Shown piece after piece: positions 7,694 through 16,292 of a DNA stretch of 38,538 nucleotides. The notes under the pieces are model-generated. The model was not told the origin of the DNA, did no database searches, and was given only the letters and a program-made list of their open reading frames with translations. Positions within the stretch are counted from its first letter, which is position 1. Each line of letters opens with the position of its first letter. The stretch comes from Oscillospiraceae bacterium (GTDB lineage: Bacteria > Bacillota > Clostridia > Oscillospirales > Oscillospiraceae). The stretch lies in the NCBI GenBank assembly GCA_020025545.1, contig JAHHRX010000019.1, forward strand, positions 1 through 38,538, written 5' to 3'. Made by a program: the position numbers and the translations under genes.

Positions 7694-8373
7694 TGATTTG
7701 GTGCGTAGAAGACGATACCAGCATAAGAGAGATTGAATTATACACATTAAATTCCACAGGATTTGAAGCCCGGGGATTCGAGGATGGGACTTCTTTCTGG
7801 GAGGCACTTCAAAATGAGCGTCCGGATCTGGTTATTCTGGATGTGATGCTTCCCGGAATGGATGGAATCGAATTGCTGAAAAAAATGCGGAAAAATGCAG
7901 AGCTCTATCGGATTCCGGTGATTATGGCCACTGCCAAAGGTGAGGAATATGACAAAATCCAAAGCCTTGACTTAGGGGCTGACGATTATCTTGTGAAACC
8001 GTTTGGCATGATGGAAATGGTTTCAAGAATCAAAGCTGTGCTGCGCAGATGCCAGCCATCGGATAATCCCCATATCCTTGAAAATGGCAGTGTATCCATC
8101 AATCTGGATGAACGCACCGCAGCTGTGGATCGGCAGCGTGTGAATCTGACATATAAGGAGTTTGAACTTCTTCGGATTTTTATGGCCCATCCCGGTATTG
8201 CTTTTACCCGTGAGCAGCTTTTTTCGCAGGTGTGGAATATGGACTACATGGGTGACAGCCGCACCCTGGATATGCACATCCGGACACTGAGAATGAAACT
8301 TGGTGATGCCGGGAAGTATATAGAAACGGTTCGGAACGTGGGCTACCGCTGGGAGGTTCACAATGACAAGTAA
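7693..8373 (+). CDS. OmpR-family response regulator, PhoP/PhoB type
   Basis: 226 residues. Receiver domain (about 1-115): acidic pocket E6/D7, phosphoacceptor D50 in LVILDVMLPGMDG, T80 and K102 (LVKPF). C-terminal winged-helix DNA-binding domain (about 128-224) ends with the typical DMHIRTLRMKLG...I.TVRNVGYRW. The ATG at 7693 is preferred to an upstream in-frame start inside phoU because it begins the first strand of the receiver (MIWCVEDD) and forms a one-base stop/start overlap. Placed directly after phoU and before its kinase, it is almost certainly the phosphate-starvation regulator and probably acts on its own operon. Confidence 0.9.
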   Translation: MIWCVEDDTSIREIELYTLNSTGFEARGFEDGTSFWEALQNERPDLVILDVMLPGMDGIELLKKMRKNAELYRIPVIMATAKGEEYDKIQSLDLGADDYLVKPFGMMEMVSRIKAVLRRCQPSDNPHILENGSVSINLDERTAAVDRQRVNLTYKEFELLRIFMAHPGIAFTREQLFSQVWNMDYMGDSRTLDMHIRTLRMKLGDAGKYIETVRNVGYRWEVHNDK

Positions 8374-10027
8374 AATTTTCCGTTCTGTCTTTATTGCGTC
8401 GGTATCCGTATTGTTGGTGACCTTGCTTATCATTACGGGAAGCATGAGCAGCTATTTTGACACGGTTCAGCAGGATGAACTCAGAGATGAACTGGAAATT
8501 GCAGCTGCTGCAACCGAGAAGCTGGGCATTTCTTATCTGGAAAAATTGACATCGGATCGATATCGTCTGACATGGATCACTCCGGAAGGAGATGTCCTTT
8601 ACGACACAGATGTAGATACCGCTGAGATGGAAAACCATATGGGACGCGAAGAAGTGCAGGAAGCCATGAAAACCGGTGCAGGCAGCAGTTCCCGATACTC
8701 ATCCACACTGACCGAAAAGACATTATATGAGGCTATGCGGCTGAAGGATGGCTCTGTTCTGCGTATTTCCGTCAGTCATATTACTTCGGTGTTTCTTGTA
8801 TTGGGAATGCTGCAGCAAATCATTATCATCTTTATTCTCGCCGCAGTTCTCTCGCTGATACTGGCAACCAGAATGGCAAAAAATATCGTAAAGCCGTTTA
8901 ACCATCTGGATTTGGAGCATCCTATGGAAAATGACACCTACGAGGAACTGGCACCTTTACTCCACCGGATTCACTCGCAGCATAAACAGATCGATTCTCA
9001 GATTAAAGAGCTGCAATGGAAAAAGGATGAGTTCAATCAGGTTATTGCGCAGATGGAAGAAGGACTTGTGCTTCTTAACGACAAAGGAACCATTATGAGC
9101 ATCAATCCGGCGGCGAAGGCCATTTTCAAAACCGGAGAATTTTGTGTCGGTCAGGACTTCCTGACGGTGGACCGCAGCAGTGAACTGTCCGAAGCCATTC
9201 GCAATGCGCAGATTAACGGACATGAAGGACTGCGCATTCACCGCAACGGAAGAGAATATCAGATCAATATCAGCAGAACAACATCAGAGGAGCATAACCT
9301 TGGCTGTGTACTGCTTGCCTTTGATGTGACAGAGCAGGCCTCTGCCGAGCGATGCAGGCAGGAATTTACTGCCAATGTCTCTCACGAGCTGAAAACACCT
9401 CTGCAGTCCATTATCGGAAGTGCGGAGCTGATTGAAAACGGTTTGATGAAACCGGAGGATACCCCGAGATTTGCAAGAAATATTCGAAAAGAGTCCCGCA
9501 GACTGGTAAATCTCATCGACGATATTATTCGTCTGTCTCAGCTTGATGAAGGCGAAACCATGCCCATGGAGCAGGTGAACCTGCCTGCTCTTGCCGGGGA
9601 AGTGCTTTCCGTGCTTCAGGATTCGGCAGCTCTCAAGAATATTTCCATGACGGTCTCGGGAGAAGCAACCGTTTTTGGCGTAAACCGGCTTCTTTTTGAA
9701 ATGCTCTATAATCTCTGCGACAATGCCATAAAATATAATGTTCCGAATGGCCGTGTGGAAGTCGTGATCGGACAGGCGGACAATAAAGGAATCATCACGG
9801 TCAAGGATACCGGAGTGGGAATTCCGGAAGATCAGCAGAGCAGAGTGTTTGAGCGTTTCTATCGTGTGGATAAGAGTCATTCCAAGCAATCCGGAGGCAC
9901 CGGTTTGGGACTTTCCATTGTGAAGCATGTGGTACAGTATCATCAGGGAACGATAGAGCTGTGCAGTAAAGAAGGTATCGGCACAACGATCACAGTGACG
10001 CTTCCAGTGACCCTTCCGCAACAGTAA
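8363..10027 (+). CDS. PhoR-type sensor histidine kinase
   Basis: 554 residues. Membrane segment 1 (about 8-28), an extracytoplasmic region of some 110 residues, segment 2 (about 143-168), a PAS-like domain (about 222-325), the dimerisation/phosphoacceptor helix with H341 in SHELKTPL, and an ATP-binding domain with N box NLCDNAIKY (450-458), G1 DTGVG (482-486), F box RVFERFY and G2 GGTGLGL (511-517). It autophosphorylates H341 and passes phosphate to the upstream regulator. It overlaps that gene by 11 nt. The two-segment plus PAS layout matches PhoR of Gram-positive bacteria, where the Pst-PhoU complex is thought to act through the cytoplasmic part. Confidence 0.9.
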   Translation: MTSKIFRSVFIASVSVLLVTLLIITGSMSSYFDTVQQDELRDELEIAAAATEKLGISYLEKLTSDRYRLTWITPEGDVLYDTDVDTAEMENHMGREEVQEAMKTGAGSSSRYSSTLTEKTLYEAMRLKDGSVLRISVSHITSVFLVLGMLQQIIIIFILAAVLSLILATRMAKNIVKPFNHLDLEHPMENDTYEELAPLLHRIHSQHKQIDSQIKELQWKKDEFNQVIAQMEEGLVLLNDKGTIMSINPAAKAIFKTGEFCVGQDFLTVDRSSELSEAIRNAQINGHEGLRIHRNGREYQINISRTTSEEHNLGCVLLAFDVTEQASAERCRQEFTANVSHELKTPLQSIIGSAELIENGLMKPEDTPRFARNIRKESRRLVNLIDDIIRLSQLDEGETMPMEQVNLPALAGEVLSVLQDSAALKNISMTVSGEATVFGVNRLLFEMLYNLCDNAIKYNVPNGRVEVVIGQADNKGIITVKDTGVGIPEDQQSRVFERFYRVDKSHSKQSGGTGLGLSIVKHVVQYHQGTIELCSKEGIGTTITVTLPVTLPQQ

Positions 10028-10051
10028 GGACGAATCGCAGGTGAAAAAGCT

Positions 10052-10708
10052 ATGACATACGAAGAAATTAGAAAGAATCCGGAAGTATTGGCACTTCTGG
10101 AAAAAGGAAACCGGAACCTTGGGGTTCTCGGCTTCACGGATCATTCCATAGCACACTGCACATTGGTTGCTGATCGGGCTGCTCATATTCTGAAGTCTTT
10201 GGGATATTCCGAGCATGAACAGGAAATGGCTAAGATAGCCGGTGTGATGCACGATATCGGAAACGCCGTCAACAGAACGCACCATGCAGAGAGCGGCGCA
10301 ATTCTTGCCAATACGATCCTGAGAGAGACGGATATGCCCCTTGAAGACCGAATGATTGTGATTTCGGCAATCGGCAATCACGATGAATCTACAGGAGGCG
10401 CAAAGGATACTGTTTCCGCAGCCATTATTTTGGCAGATAAATCCGATGTACGAAGAAACAGAGTAAGAAATAAGGAAAAAGATAAATTTGATATTCACGA
10501 CAGAGTGAATTATGCGGTTACAGGATCGAGCCTGAAGGTGGATTCTGCGGAGCGAAAAATTTCCCTGAATCTGCAGATTGATACCGCCATGTGTTCCATG
10601 TACGAATATTTTGATATTTTCCTTGGCCGTATGATGATGTGCCGAGGCGCGGCAGAAGTATTGGGAGCACAATTCCGGCTGACCGTTAACGGTGGAAAAG
10701 TGCTTTGA
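10052..10708 (+). CDS. HD-domain phosphohydrolase at the end of the pho operon
   Basis: 218 residues. Conserved metal-binding histidines and aspartates of an HD domain are visible: H31/H35 (TDHSIAH), H67-D68 in VMHDIGN, H77/H78, H110 in GNHDES and D129 in LADKSD. HD proteins of this sort hydrolyse nucleotide or other phosphoesters; the substrate cannot be predicted. It starts only 24 nt after the kinase stop, on the same strand and before the shared terminator, so it is probably co-transcribed with pst-pho. The C-terminal ~75 residues (after residue 140) carry no motif I recognise. A role in phosphate scavenging or in nucleotide signalling during phosphate limitation is speculation from context. 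Confidence 0.8.
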   Translation: MTYEEIRKNPEVLALLEKGNRNLGVLGFTDHSIAHCTLVADRAAHILKSLGYSEHEQEMAKIAGVMHDIGNAVNRTHHAESGAILANTILRETDMPLEDRMIVISAIGNHDESTGGAKDTVSAAIILADKSDVRRNRVRNKEKDKFDIHDRVNYAVTGSSLKVDSAERKISLNLQIDTAMCSMYEYFDIFLGRMMMCRGAAEVLGAQFRLTVNGGKVL

Positions 10709-10723
10709 TAAGATATGGAATAA

Positions 10724-10767
10724 AAAATTCCGAGGTTGGTTCGTTTTGGAACCTTCCTCGGAATTTT
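10724..10767. terminator. Bidirectional terminator closing the pho operon and the DUF2284 operon
   Basis: 12-bp outer stem (10724-10735 with 10756-10767) plus an inner GGTTC/GAACC pairing, with A-rich left and T-rich right flanks. It lies between convergent genes. Confidence 0.8.
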
Positions 10768-10857
10768 CATTTTTTGCAATGCTGAAACAAAACGCTTTCG
10801 GTGTGTCCTGTTTACTTTTTATGCTGTTATGCTGTGCAGGCAAATGGGCACGCAGCT

Positions 10858-11397
10858 TCAGTCGTTGTAAAAGAGCAGGGAAAACCATGTGACGATGTTT
10901 TCTCCATATTGAAAGGACAGCCCCATATCATCCAGTATGGAAAGAATGTTAATGCCGTGGCTTTCGATACAGGGATGCATTTTTTCCGGAAAACGGCAGG
11001 GCTCTCCGTCCAGATAGGCGCACCGGGGACAGAGGGTGCAGGCCTCGGTGGATAGAATATAGGGCTGTACCCCCAGTGCGCGCATCCTGTCGCCCACCTG
11101 ATTGGTGATGGCCTCATGCTCCGGGCGGGTGGCGAGGGTGGCGGATATATCTGCAATGTCCGTGACCTCTGCAATGGTGGCAATCAGCAGACAGGCGCTG
11201 TATGCACCACACCGGGCCTTGCAGGCTTCCACAGTCCCCACACCCGGGGGACAGGCCCAAGTTTTTCCGTACATGGGGCACTCATGCTCACAGATCCAGC
11301 GGACCCGGGGCGTAAATTCCAGCTTTTCCGGGTCGATAAACTCGTAGGCATAGAGGGGAAGCTCTGCCAGCTGCCGGGAAAGGTCATCTCTGTCCAT
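10858..11397 (-). CDS. DUF2284 cysteine-rich predicted metal-binding protein
   Basis: 179 residues with eleven cysteines. One group is C36, C40, C49 (CEHECPMYGKTWACPP) and C59, C63, C69; the second is C120, C123, C126, C134 and C143 in a CxxCxxC...C...C pattern like an iron-sulphur cluster site. This is the layout of DUF2284 proteins, for which no activity is established. The chosen ATG at 11397 overlaps the stop of the upstream phosphatase by one base (TAATG), so translation is coupled; an in-frame ATG at 11427 would lie inside that gene. It may be a small redox or metal-handling protein, but the partner is unknown. Confidence 0.8.
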   Translation of the reverse strand: MDRDDLSRQLAELPLYAYEFIDPEKLEFTPRVRWICEHECPMYGKTWACPPGVGTVEACKARCGAYSACLLIATIAEVTDIADISATLATRPEHEAITNQVGDRMRALGVQPYILSTEACTLCPRCAYLDGEPCRFPEKMHPCIESHGINILSILDDMGLSFQYGENIVTWFSLLFYND

Positions 11398-11828
11398 TAT
11401 GCCAATTCCTCCAGAATTTTTGTGCATCCTTCCAAAACATCATCCCATGTTTTGTTAAAATCACCGGTATACCAAGGATCTGCCACATCCCGACATAGGA
11501 GAGAACGGCATTTTTGGGCGGCATCGCCGAACATCTGCCGCAGATAGAAGGCGTTGCTGCTGTCCATATAGTAGATCCGGTCATAGTATGCAAGATCTGC
11601 TTTTGTGATCTGACGGGCGGTGTGACCGTCGCAGGGGATGCCGTGGCGCATAAGCTCCCGCCGGGCAGGAGGATAGACACCGTTTCCCAATTCCTCCCGG
11701 GAGACTGCCGCAGAATCAATTTGAAATTCTGCGGATTTCCCGGCCTTTGCCGCCAGATCCTTCATGACATATTCCGCCATGGGGCTTCTGCAAATGTTGC
11801 CGTGACAGACAAACAGTATTTTTACCAT
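11397..11828 (-). CDS. Low-molecular-weight protein-tyrosine phosphatase
   Basis: 143 residues, usual length. The P-loop CHGNICRS gives nucleophile C8 and R14 near the N-terminus, and DPWYTGDF near the C-terminus carries the general-acid aspartate. It removes phosphate from tyrosine (or arginine) in proteins; in Gram-positive bacteria such enzymes act on tyrosine kinases for polysaccharide synthesis or on stress regulators. None of those partners is encoded here. An AAGGAGA site precedes the ATG. It is the first gene of a two-gene unit with the DUF2284 protein, a pairing without an obvious reason. Confidence 0.93.
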   Translation of the reverse strand: MVKILFVCHGNICRSPMAEYVMKDLAAKAGKSAEFQIDSAAVSREELGNGVYPPARRELMRHGIPCDGHTARQITKADLAYYDRIYYMDSSNAFYLRQMFGDAAQKCRSLLCRDVADPWYTGDFNKTWDDVLEGCTKILEELA

Positions 11829-11864
11829 GCTTCCATTCTCCTTGAATCTGCGGGATTAACCTTT

Positions 11865-13112
11865 TCAGGAGTTTCTGATTGCCTTCAGAATAGCTCCCAG
11901 CTTGGGGGGGGTGCCGTAGAGCAGAACGCCCATGCGGTAGATTTTTGCGGAAATGAAACCGATTCCGATGACAGAACCAATTAAAATGCCAATGGAAATG
12001 GCAATCTCATATACCGGCACGGTGCTCATTGCCAGCCGTGTAAACATGGCCATGGGGGAGGTGAAGGGGACGAAGGAGCATACCTTCATCAGAAGGGTGT
12101 CCACATTGCCGGAGGACATGGAGAAAATGACCACCAAAAATGCAATCACGAATACCACGGTGATGGGCATGGACGAGGTGTTGATGTCCTCCAGTTTGGA
12201 GGCAGTGGAGCCGATGGCGCCGTACATAAACGCATAGATGAAGAAGCCGAGGACGAAGAAAACAAGCATATAGACGAACAGGTCCACAGGCATATCGAAA
12301 ATGGAAGAAATCACGGCATTGTCAGCCAGATAGGTCGTGTTCAGATTGTAGCACAGCAGGGCTGTTCCGAAGACAGCCACCAGCTGTATCAGACCGGCGA
12401 TGCAGGAGGCAATGACCTTACCGAACATCATGCTGACAGGCTTGGCGCTGGTAATCAGCAGCTCCATGGCACGGGAGCTTTTCTCGGTTGCCACATTCAT
12501 TGCAACCATCTGGCCGTAGAGAATAATGACCATGTACAGGGTAAAAATCATAATATAGGTGTAGAAAAAGTTCTGAGCCTGATCTTTCCCCAGATTTTCG
12601 GTCTCATGCTCGATTTGAACGGAAATCACATTCTGGGCTTCCTCGGGGCTCATGCCGCTGCCGATCATGGAGCTGATCCGGTAGACATTTTGCAGCACCG
12701 TATCGGCCACGCCGGTATTGTTGTCGTACATGGAAAGATTGTTTACATAATATGTATATTCGGTGAGGCTTTTCATCACAAAGGCACACTCCGCTTCGCC
12801 GGATGCAATTTTACCCTGGATGGTTTCGGTGCTGTCCTCCGACAGGACCACACGATACCCGGGAAAAGCGGCGGAAAAGGATTCTGCCAGCAGCGCTTCG
12901 TTTTCTGCGGAATCGCTTACCACCAGCATGGTGGGCAGGCTTGTGGGGTCCATGACTTCGTCTGTTTCACCGCTGCCCAATGTCTGGGTGATTCTCGGAA
13001 AGAACATGGCAACCGCAATTGCCAGAACGAGAAACACCGTGACACCTACGAAAACTTTATTGGTAAAATAGTTCTTTAGTTCATATTTGAGAATCGTTGA
13101 AAATTGCTTCAT
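11865..13112 (-). CDS. ABC-2 type exporter permease, NatB-like
   Basis: 415 residues. One membrane helix at about 19-37, a large extracytoplasmic domain to about residue 180, then five hydrophobic segments in the C-terminal half, the standard ABC-2 exporter shape. It pairs with the ATPase 12 nt upstream. NatB-like systems extrude sodium or small toxic compounds, but substrate cannot be read from sequence. The start codon follows AAGGAGG. The gene lies downstream of its ATPase on the minus strand, with the tyrosine phosphatase starting 36 nt beyond its stop. Confidence 0.85.
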   Translation of the reverse strand: MKQFSTILKYELKNYFTNKVFVGVTVFLVLAIAVAMFFPRITQTLGSGETDEVMDPTSLPTMLVVSDSAENEALLAESFSAAFPGYRVVLSEDSTETIQGKIASGEAECAFVMKSLTEYTYYVNNLSMYDNNTGVADTVLQNVYRISSMIGSGMSPEEAQNVISVQIEHETENLGKDQAQNFFYTYIMIFTLYMVIILYGQMVAMNVATEKSSRAMELLITSAKPVSMMFGKVIASCIAGLIQLVAVFGTALLCYNLNTTYLADNAVISSIFDMPVDLFVYMLVFFVLGFFIYAFMYGAIGSTASKLEDINTSSMPITVVFVIAFLVVIFSMSSGNVDTLLMKVCSFVPFTSPMAMFTRLAMSTVPVYEIAISIGILIGSVIGIGFISAKIYRMGVLLYGTPPKLGAILKAIRNS

Positions 13113-13124
13113 ACCGCTGCCTCC

Positions 13125-14015
13125 TTATTTCTGTGCCCCGGCGTACTCGACAAAAATATCATTCAAAGAGGGTTCAAAAACTTTGATTTCATCTATGTCA
13201 AAACGGTCGGTGAGATTTTGCATCACGGCCTGCTTTTCGGCGGGGGATTGCAGAGTGATGAGCAGTGCGCCGTTGTCGTCTTCCGTGCAGCAGCTGCCGA
13301 GGGCGGCTTTGATTTCTTCCTGCTGCTCGGAGCGGACAAGCAGACGATTGCGGGGATAGTTTCTCTTGATGGTGCGCAGGTCACCGGAAAGGACAATTTG
13401 CCCGTCGTTCAGAATGGCAATGCTGTCGCAGAATTCCTCAATGTAATTCATCTGATGACTGGAAAACAGAACGATTTTGCCCTTGGCAATTTCCTCTTTT
13501 ACCACATCCTTCAGCAGCATTGCGTTCACCGGGTCCAGTCCTGAGAAAGGCTCATCCAGAATCACAATCTGGGGATCGTGGGCCAGTGCGGTAATGAGCT
13601 GAATTTTCTGCTGATTGCCCTTTGACAGGGTATCCAGACGCTTGCTGCGGTACTCCGTCATTCCCAGCCGCTCCAGCCAATAGTCCGCAGAGGCTGCGGC
13701 ATCTCTGTGGCTCAGCCCTTTCAGCTGTGCAAAATAAATCAGCTGGTCAATGATCTTCTTTTTGGGGTACAGTCCTCTTTCTTCCGGCAGGTATCCAAAC
13801 TGAATTTTGCTATAGTCAATGGGTTTGCCGTCAAACAAAACTTCGCCGCTGTCAGCGGGGAAAACATCCATCAGGATCCGGATGGATGTTGTTTTGCCGG
13901 CACCGTTTCGACCCAGCAGACCGAAAGCTTTTCCGCTTTCTGCTGTCAGGGAGACGCCCTTCAATACCTGTTTTGTGCCAAATGACTTTCGCACATTGTT
14001 AATTTCTAATTTCAT
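13125..14015 (-). CDS. ABC exporter ATP-binding protein, NatA-like
   Basis: 296 residues. Walker A GRNGAGKTT near residue 35, signature LSKGNQQK (a form common in NatA/CcmA-type exporters), Walker B IVILDEPFSGLD and switch histidine SSHQM. The C-terminal ~80 residues form the usual regulatory extension of this subfamily. It powers the downstream permease. A GGAGG site precedes the ATG. The ~180-nt gap upstream holds its promoter region and the terminator of the ABC-F gene. Confidence 0.9.
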   Translation of the reverse strand: MKLEINNVRKSFGTKQVLKGVSLTAESGKAFGLLGRNGAGKTTSIRILMDVFPADSGEVLFDGKPIDYSKIQFGYLPEERGLYPKKKIIDQLIYFAQLKGLSHRDAAASADYWLERLGMTEYRSKRLDTLSKGNQQKIQLITALAHDPQIVILDEPFSGLDPVNAMLLKDVVKEEIAKGKIVLFSSHQMNYIEEFCDSIAILNDGQIVLSGDLRTIKRNYPRNRLLVRSEQQEEIKAALGSCCTEDDNGALLITLQSPAEKQAVMQNLTDRFDIDEIKVFEPSLNDIFVEYAGAQK

Positions 14016-14130
14016 ATCACATTCCTCCGTAAAAATGTGTCGGCAGTGAATATTATGAAACTGTTCGACAGAGCCAATATATCATATCGTATCCGGAAAA
14101 TAAAGAAAATTCTTCATTTTTTTACCAGAT

Positions 14131-14178
14131 AAAAGCCGATGACCGAAAGGAAAACGCCCCTTCCGGTCATCGGCTTTT
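14131..14178 (-). terminator. Intrinsic terminator after the ABC-F gene
   Basis: 15-bp perfect stem (14131-14145 with 14164-14178); the minus-strand arm ends in TTTT. It separates the ABC-F gene from the NatAB-like pair. Confidence 0.75.
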
Positions 14179-14195
14179 GTATGATATGTCCATTT

Positions 14196-15968
14196 TCACT
14201 GGGCATCGATTTTTTCCTTGAGGTCGGTGAGGTAGAGCCAGCGTTCGGTTTTTTCGTCCAGCTGACGCTGCAGATCCGCCTGCTCCTGCTGCAATTCCTG
14301 AAGCTTTACATAGTCGCTGCCGCAGGCGGACTGCTGTGACTCGCAGCGGGATATTTTTTCCTCCAATTCGGCAATATCCGTCTCAATCGTTTCCCAATCC
14401 CGCTGTTCCTTGTAGGAAAACTTCAGCTTTCGGGACTTGGGGCGCTGGGAGGGCTTGGGCTTTTCGTCACGGGATTCCTCCGGGGGAGCACTTTTCTGCT
14501 TCTTTTCCCAGTCAGACCAGTTGCCGGTGTAGCGCAGCACATGGCCGTTTCCGTCCACCTCCCAAATGCTTTGAGCCAGTTTGTCCAGGAAAAAGCGGTC
14601 GTGGGAGACAGCCAGAACCGGGCCGGGGAACTCCTGCAGATAGTCCTCCAGAATGGACAGGGTCATAATGTCCAGATCGTTGGTGGGTTCATCCAGCAGC
14701 AAAAGGTTTGGGGATGCCATCAGCACCGACAGCAGATACAGCCGGCGCCGTTCACCGCCGGAGAGCTTACCGATGGGCACGGACTGCAGATCCTTGGGGA
14801 ACATGAACCGTTCCATCATCTGGGTGGCGGTGAAGGTGCCTTCGCTGGTGCGCAGCTCCGAGGCAATGTCGTGAATGAAGTCATAGACCCGCTGGCTGAG
14901 ATCCAGCTCCCGGCCTTCCTGTGTGAAGTAGCCGATTTTGACTGTGGAGCCCATGTCCACGGTGCCGCTGTCCGGGGGCAGTACCCCGGCAATCAGATTC
15001 AGCAGGGTGGATTTGCCGGCGCCGTTTCTGCCTACAATGCCGATGCGGTCCCGACGCAGGAGAACATTGGAAAAATCCTGAATAATGGGCCGCCCGTCAA
15101 AGGAAACGGACACATTTTGCAGATCCACCGTCTTTTTTCCAAGACGGCTGAAAGCAGCGGAAAGCTGGAGGGTGTCGTCGTATTCGGGGGCATCCTGATC
15201 CAGAAGATTTTCGTAACGCTGGATTCGTTCCTTGGACTTTGTGGTTCTGGCAGGACAGCCACGGAGTATCCACTCCCGCTCCACCCGGAGAATGGACTGG
15301 CGCTTGCGCTCGCTGGCCTCTGCCATTTCCTGCCGCTGCTGTTTCAGCTCCAGATATTTGGAATAGTTGGCTTCGTAATGGTAGAGCTTTCCCCGGGAAA
15401 GCTCCGTAATGTGGTTCACCACCCGTTCCAGAAAATACCGGTCGTGGGTCACCATAATGAGCCCGCCCTTGAACCGGGCAAGCCACTGCTCCAGCCATGC
15501 GGTCATGGCGGCATCCAGATGGTTGGTTGGCTCGTCCAGAATCAGTACATCTGCCGGCTGAATGAGAGCCGCCGCCAGCGCCACACGCTTGCGCTGTCCG
15601 CCGGAGAGAGTGCCGATCCGACGTTCGCAGTCACAAAGCCCCAGCTTGTTCAGCATGGCCTTGGCCTCGTATTCGTTAATCATCCGAAAATCCTCGGGCA
15701 GATGGGCGAATACCTGCTCCAAAATGGTGGCATTGTCCTCCATTTTGGGGTTTTGGGGCAGATAGCTGATGCGGACATTGGGATTGCGGGTGACGGTGCC
15801 CTCGTCCGGCTCGGCGGCTCCGGCGAGAACCTTTAAGAAGGTGGATTTACCGGTGCCGTTGATGCCGATGATGCCGGTTTTGTCCCCTTCGGTGAGATAG
15901 AAATTTACATCGCTCAGCAGCTGGCGCATACCGAAGTTGATGGAAAGATGTTCTGCGGATAAAAGCAT
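14196..15968 (-). CDS. ABC-F family ATPase, Uup-like
   Basis: 590 residues with two ATPase domains and no membrane segments. First domain: GINGTGKST, LSGGQRKR, VLILDEPTNHLD. Second: GRNGAGKST, LSGGERRR, LLLLDEPTNDLD. The linker carries GCPARTTKSKERIQR, recalling Uup, and the last ~90 residues form a charged coiled coil (C-terminal domain), another Uup trait. ABC-F proteins act on ribosomes, either rescuing stalled peptides or giving antibiotic protection; the short linker argues against a dedicated resistance protein. The ATG at 15968 is selected because AAGGAGG lies 5 nt upstream; an earlier in-frame ATG at 15992 lacks a site. It is transcribed alone. Confidence 0.9.
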   Translation of the reverse strand: MLLSAEHLSINFGMRQLLSDVNFYLTEGDKTGIIGINGTGKSTFLKVLAGAAEPDEGTVTRNPNVRISYLPQNPKMEDNATILEQVFAHLPEDFRMINEYEAKAMLNKLGLCDCERRIGTLSGGQRKRVALAAALIQPADVLILDEPTNHLDAAMTAWLEQWLARFKGGLIMVTHDRYFLERVVNHITELSRGKLYHYEANYSKYLELKQQRQEMAEASERKRQSILRVEREWILRGCPARTTKSKERIQRYENLLDQDAPEYDDTLQLSAAFSRLGKKTVDLQNVSVSFDGRPIIQDFSNVLLRRDRIGIVGRNGAGKSTLLNLIAGVLPPDSGTVDMGSTVKIGYFTQEGRELDLSQRVYDFIHDIASELRTSEGTFTATQMMERFMFPKDLQSVPIGKLSGGERRRLYLLSVLMASPNLLLLDEPTNDLDIMTLSILEDYLQEFPGPVLAVSHDRFFLDKLAQSIWEVDGNGHVLRYTGNWSDWEKKQKSAPPEESRDEKPKPSQRPKSRKLKFSYKEQRDWETIETDIAELEEKISRCESQQSACGSDYVKLQELQQEQADLQRQLDEKTERWLYLTDLKEKIDAQ

Positions 15969-16038
15969 AAGGGCCTCCTTGGGTAAAATCACGCATAATA
16001 GCTTATTTTACCACAAAAATCCCGGTTTGCCTATGGGT

Positions 16039-16069
16039 AAAAAATTCCCGGCTCGTCAGGAGCCGGGAA
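16039..16069 (-). terminator. Intrinsic terminator of the copper operon
   Basis: 10-bp perfect stem TTCCCGGCTC/GAGCCGGGAA (16045-16054 with 16060-16069), followed on the minus strand by a T-run. It lies 11 nt after the copA stop. Confidence 0.85.
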
Positions 16070-16079
16070 CGGGAAAATC

Positions 16080-16292
16080 TTAGCCCTCCACGGAGGTAAC
16101 GGTGTAGCCCTGATCGGTAACGGCTTTGGTGAGCACTTCGCTGCTGACCTCAGCGGTGAGGGTCACAACGGCGGTGCCGTCCTTGTGGCTGACTTCGGCG
16201 GAAGCAACATTTTCAAGACCTTCCAGAGCGTTCTTGACTCTGCCTTCGCAGTGGGGGCACATCATACCTTCAATATGCATGGTTTTCTTCAT
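16080..16292 (-). CDS. Nested in-frame CopZ-like copper chaperone (possible internal start)
   Basis: The last 70 codons of copA would by themselves encode a complete CopZ-sized protein, MKKTMHIEGMMCPHCEGRVK and onward, with metal site C12/C15. The ATG at 16290-16292 is preceded at 8 nt by a perfect AGGAGG (16301-16306) that lies inside the copA coding sequence. This arrangement fits independent initiation producing a soluble chaperone as well as the fused domain. An ancestral copA-copZ pair joined by loss of the copA stop would leave exactly this picture. Whether the short product is made is inferred, not shown. Confidence 0.55.
   Translation of the reverse strand: MKKTMHIEGMMCPHCEGRVKNALEGLENVASAEVSHKDGTAVVTLTAEVSSEVLTKAVTDQGYTVTSVEG

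Noticed and set aside
9284..10888. A 534-codon open frame antisense to the kinase, HD protein and terminator
   Set aside because: It runs through three verified features including a terminator, and the product has no recognisable domain.
14541..15836. A 431-codon open frame antisense to the ABC-F gene
   Set aside because: Shadow frame over conserved ATPase motifs on the other strand.
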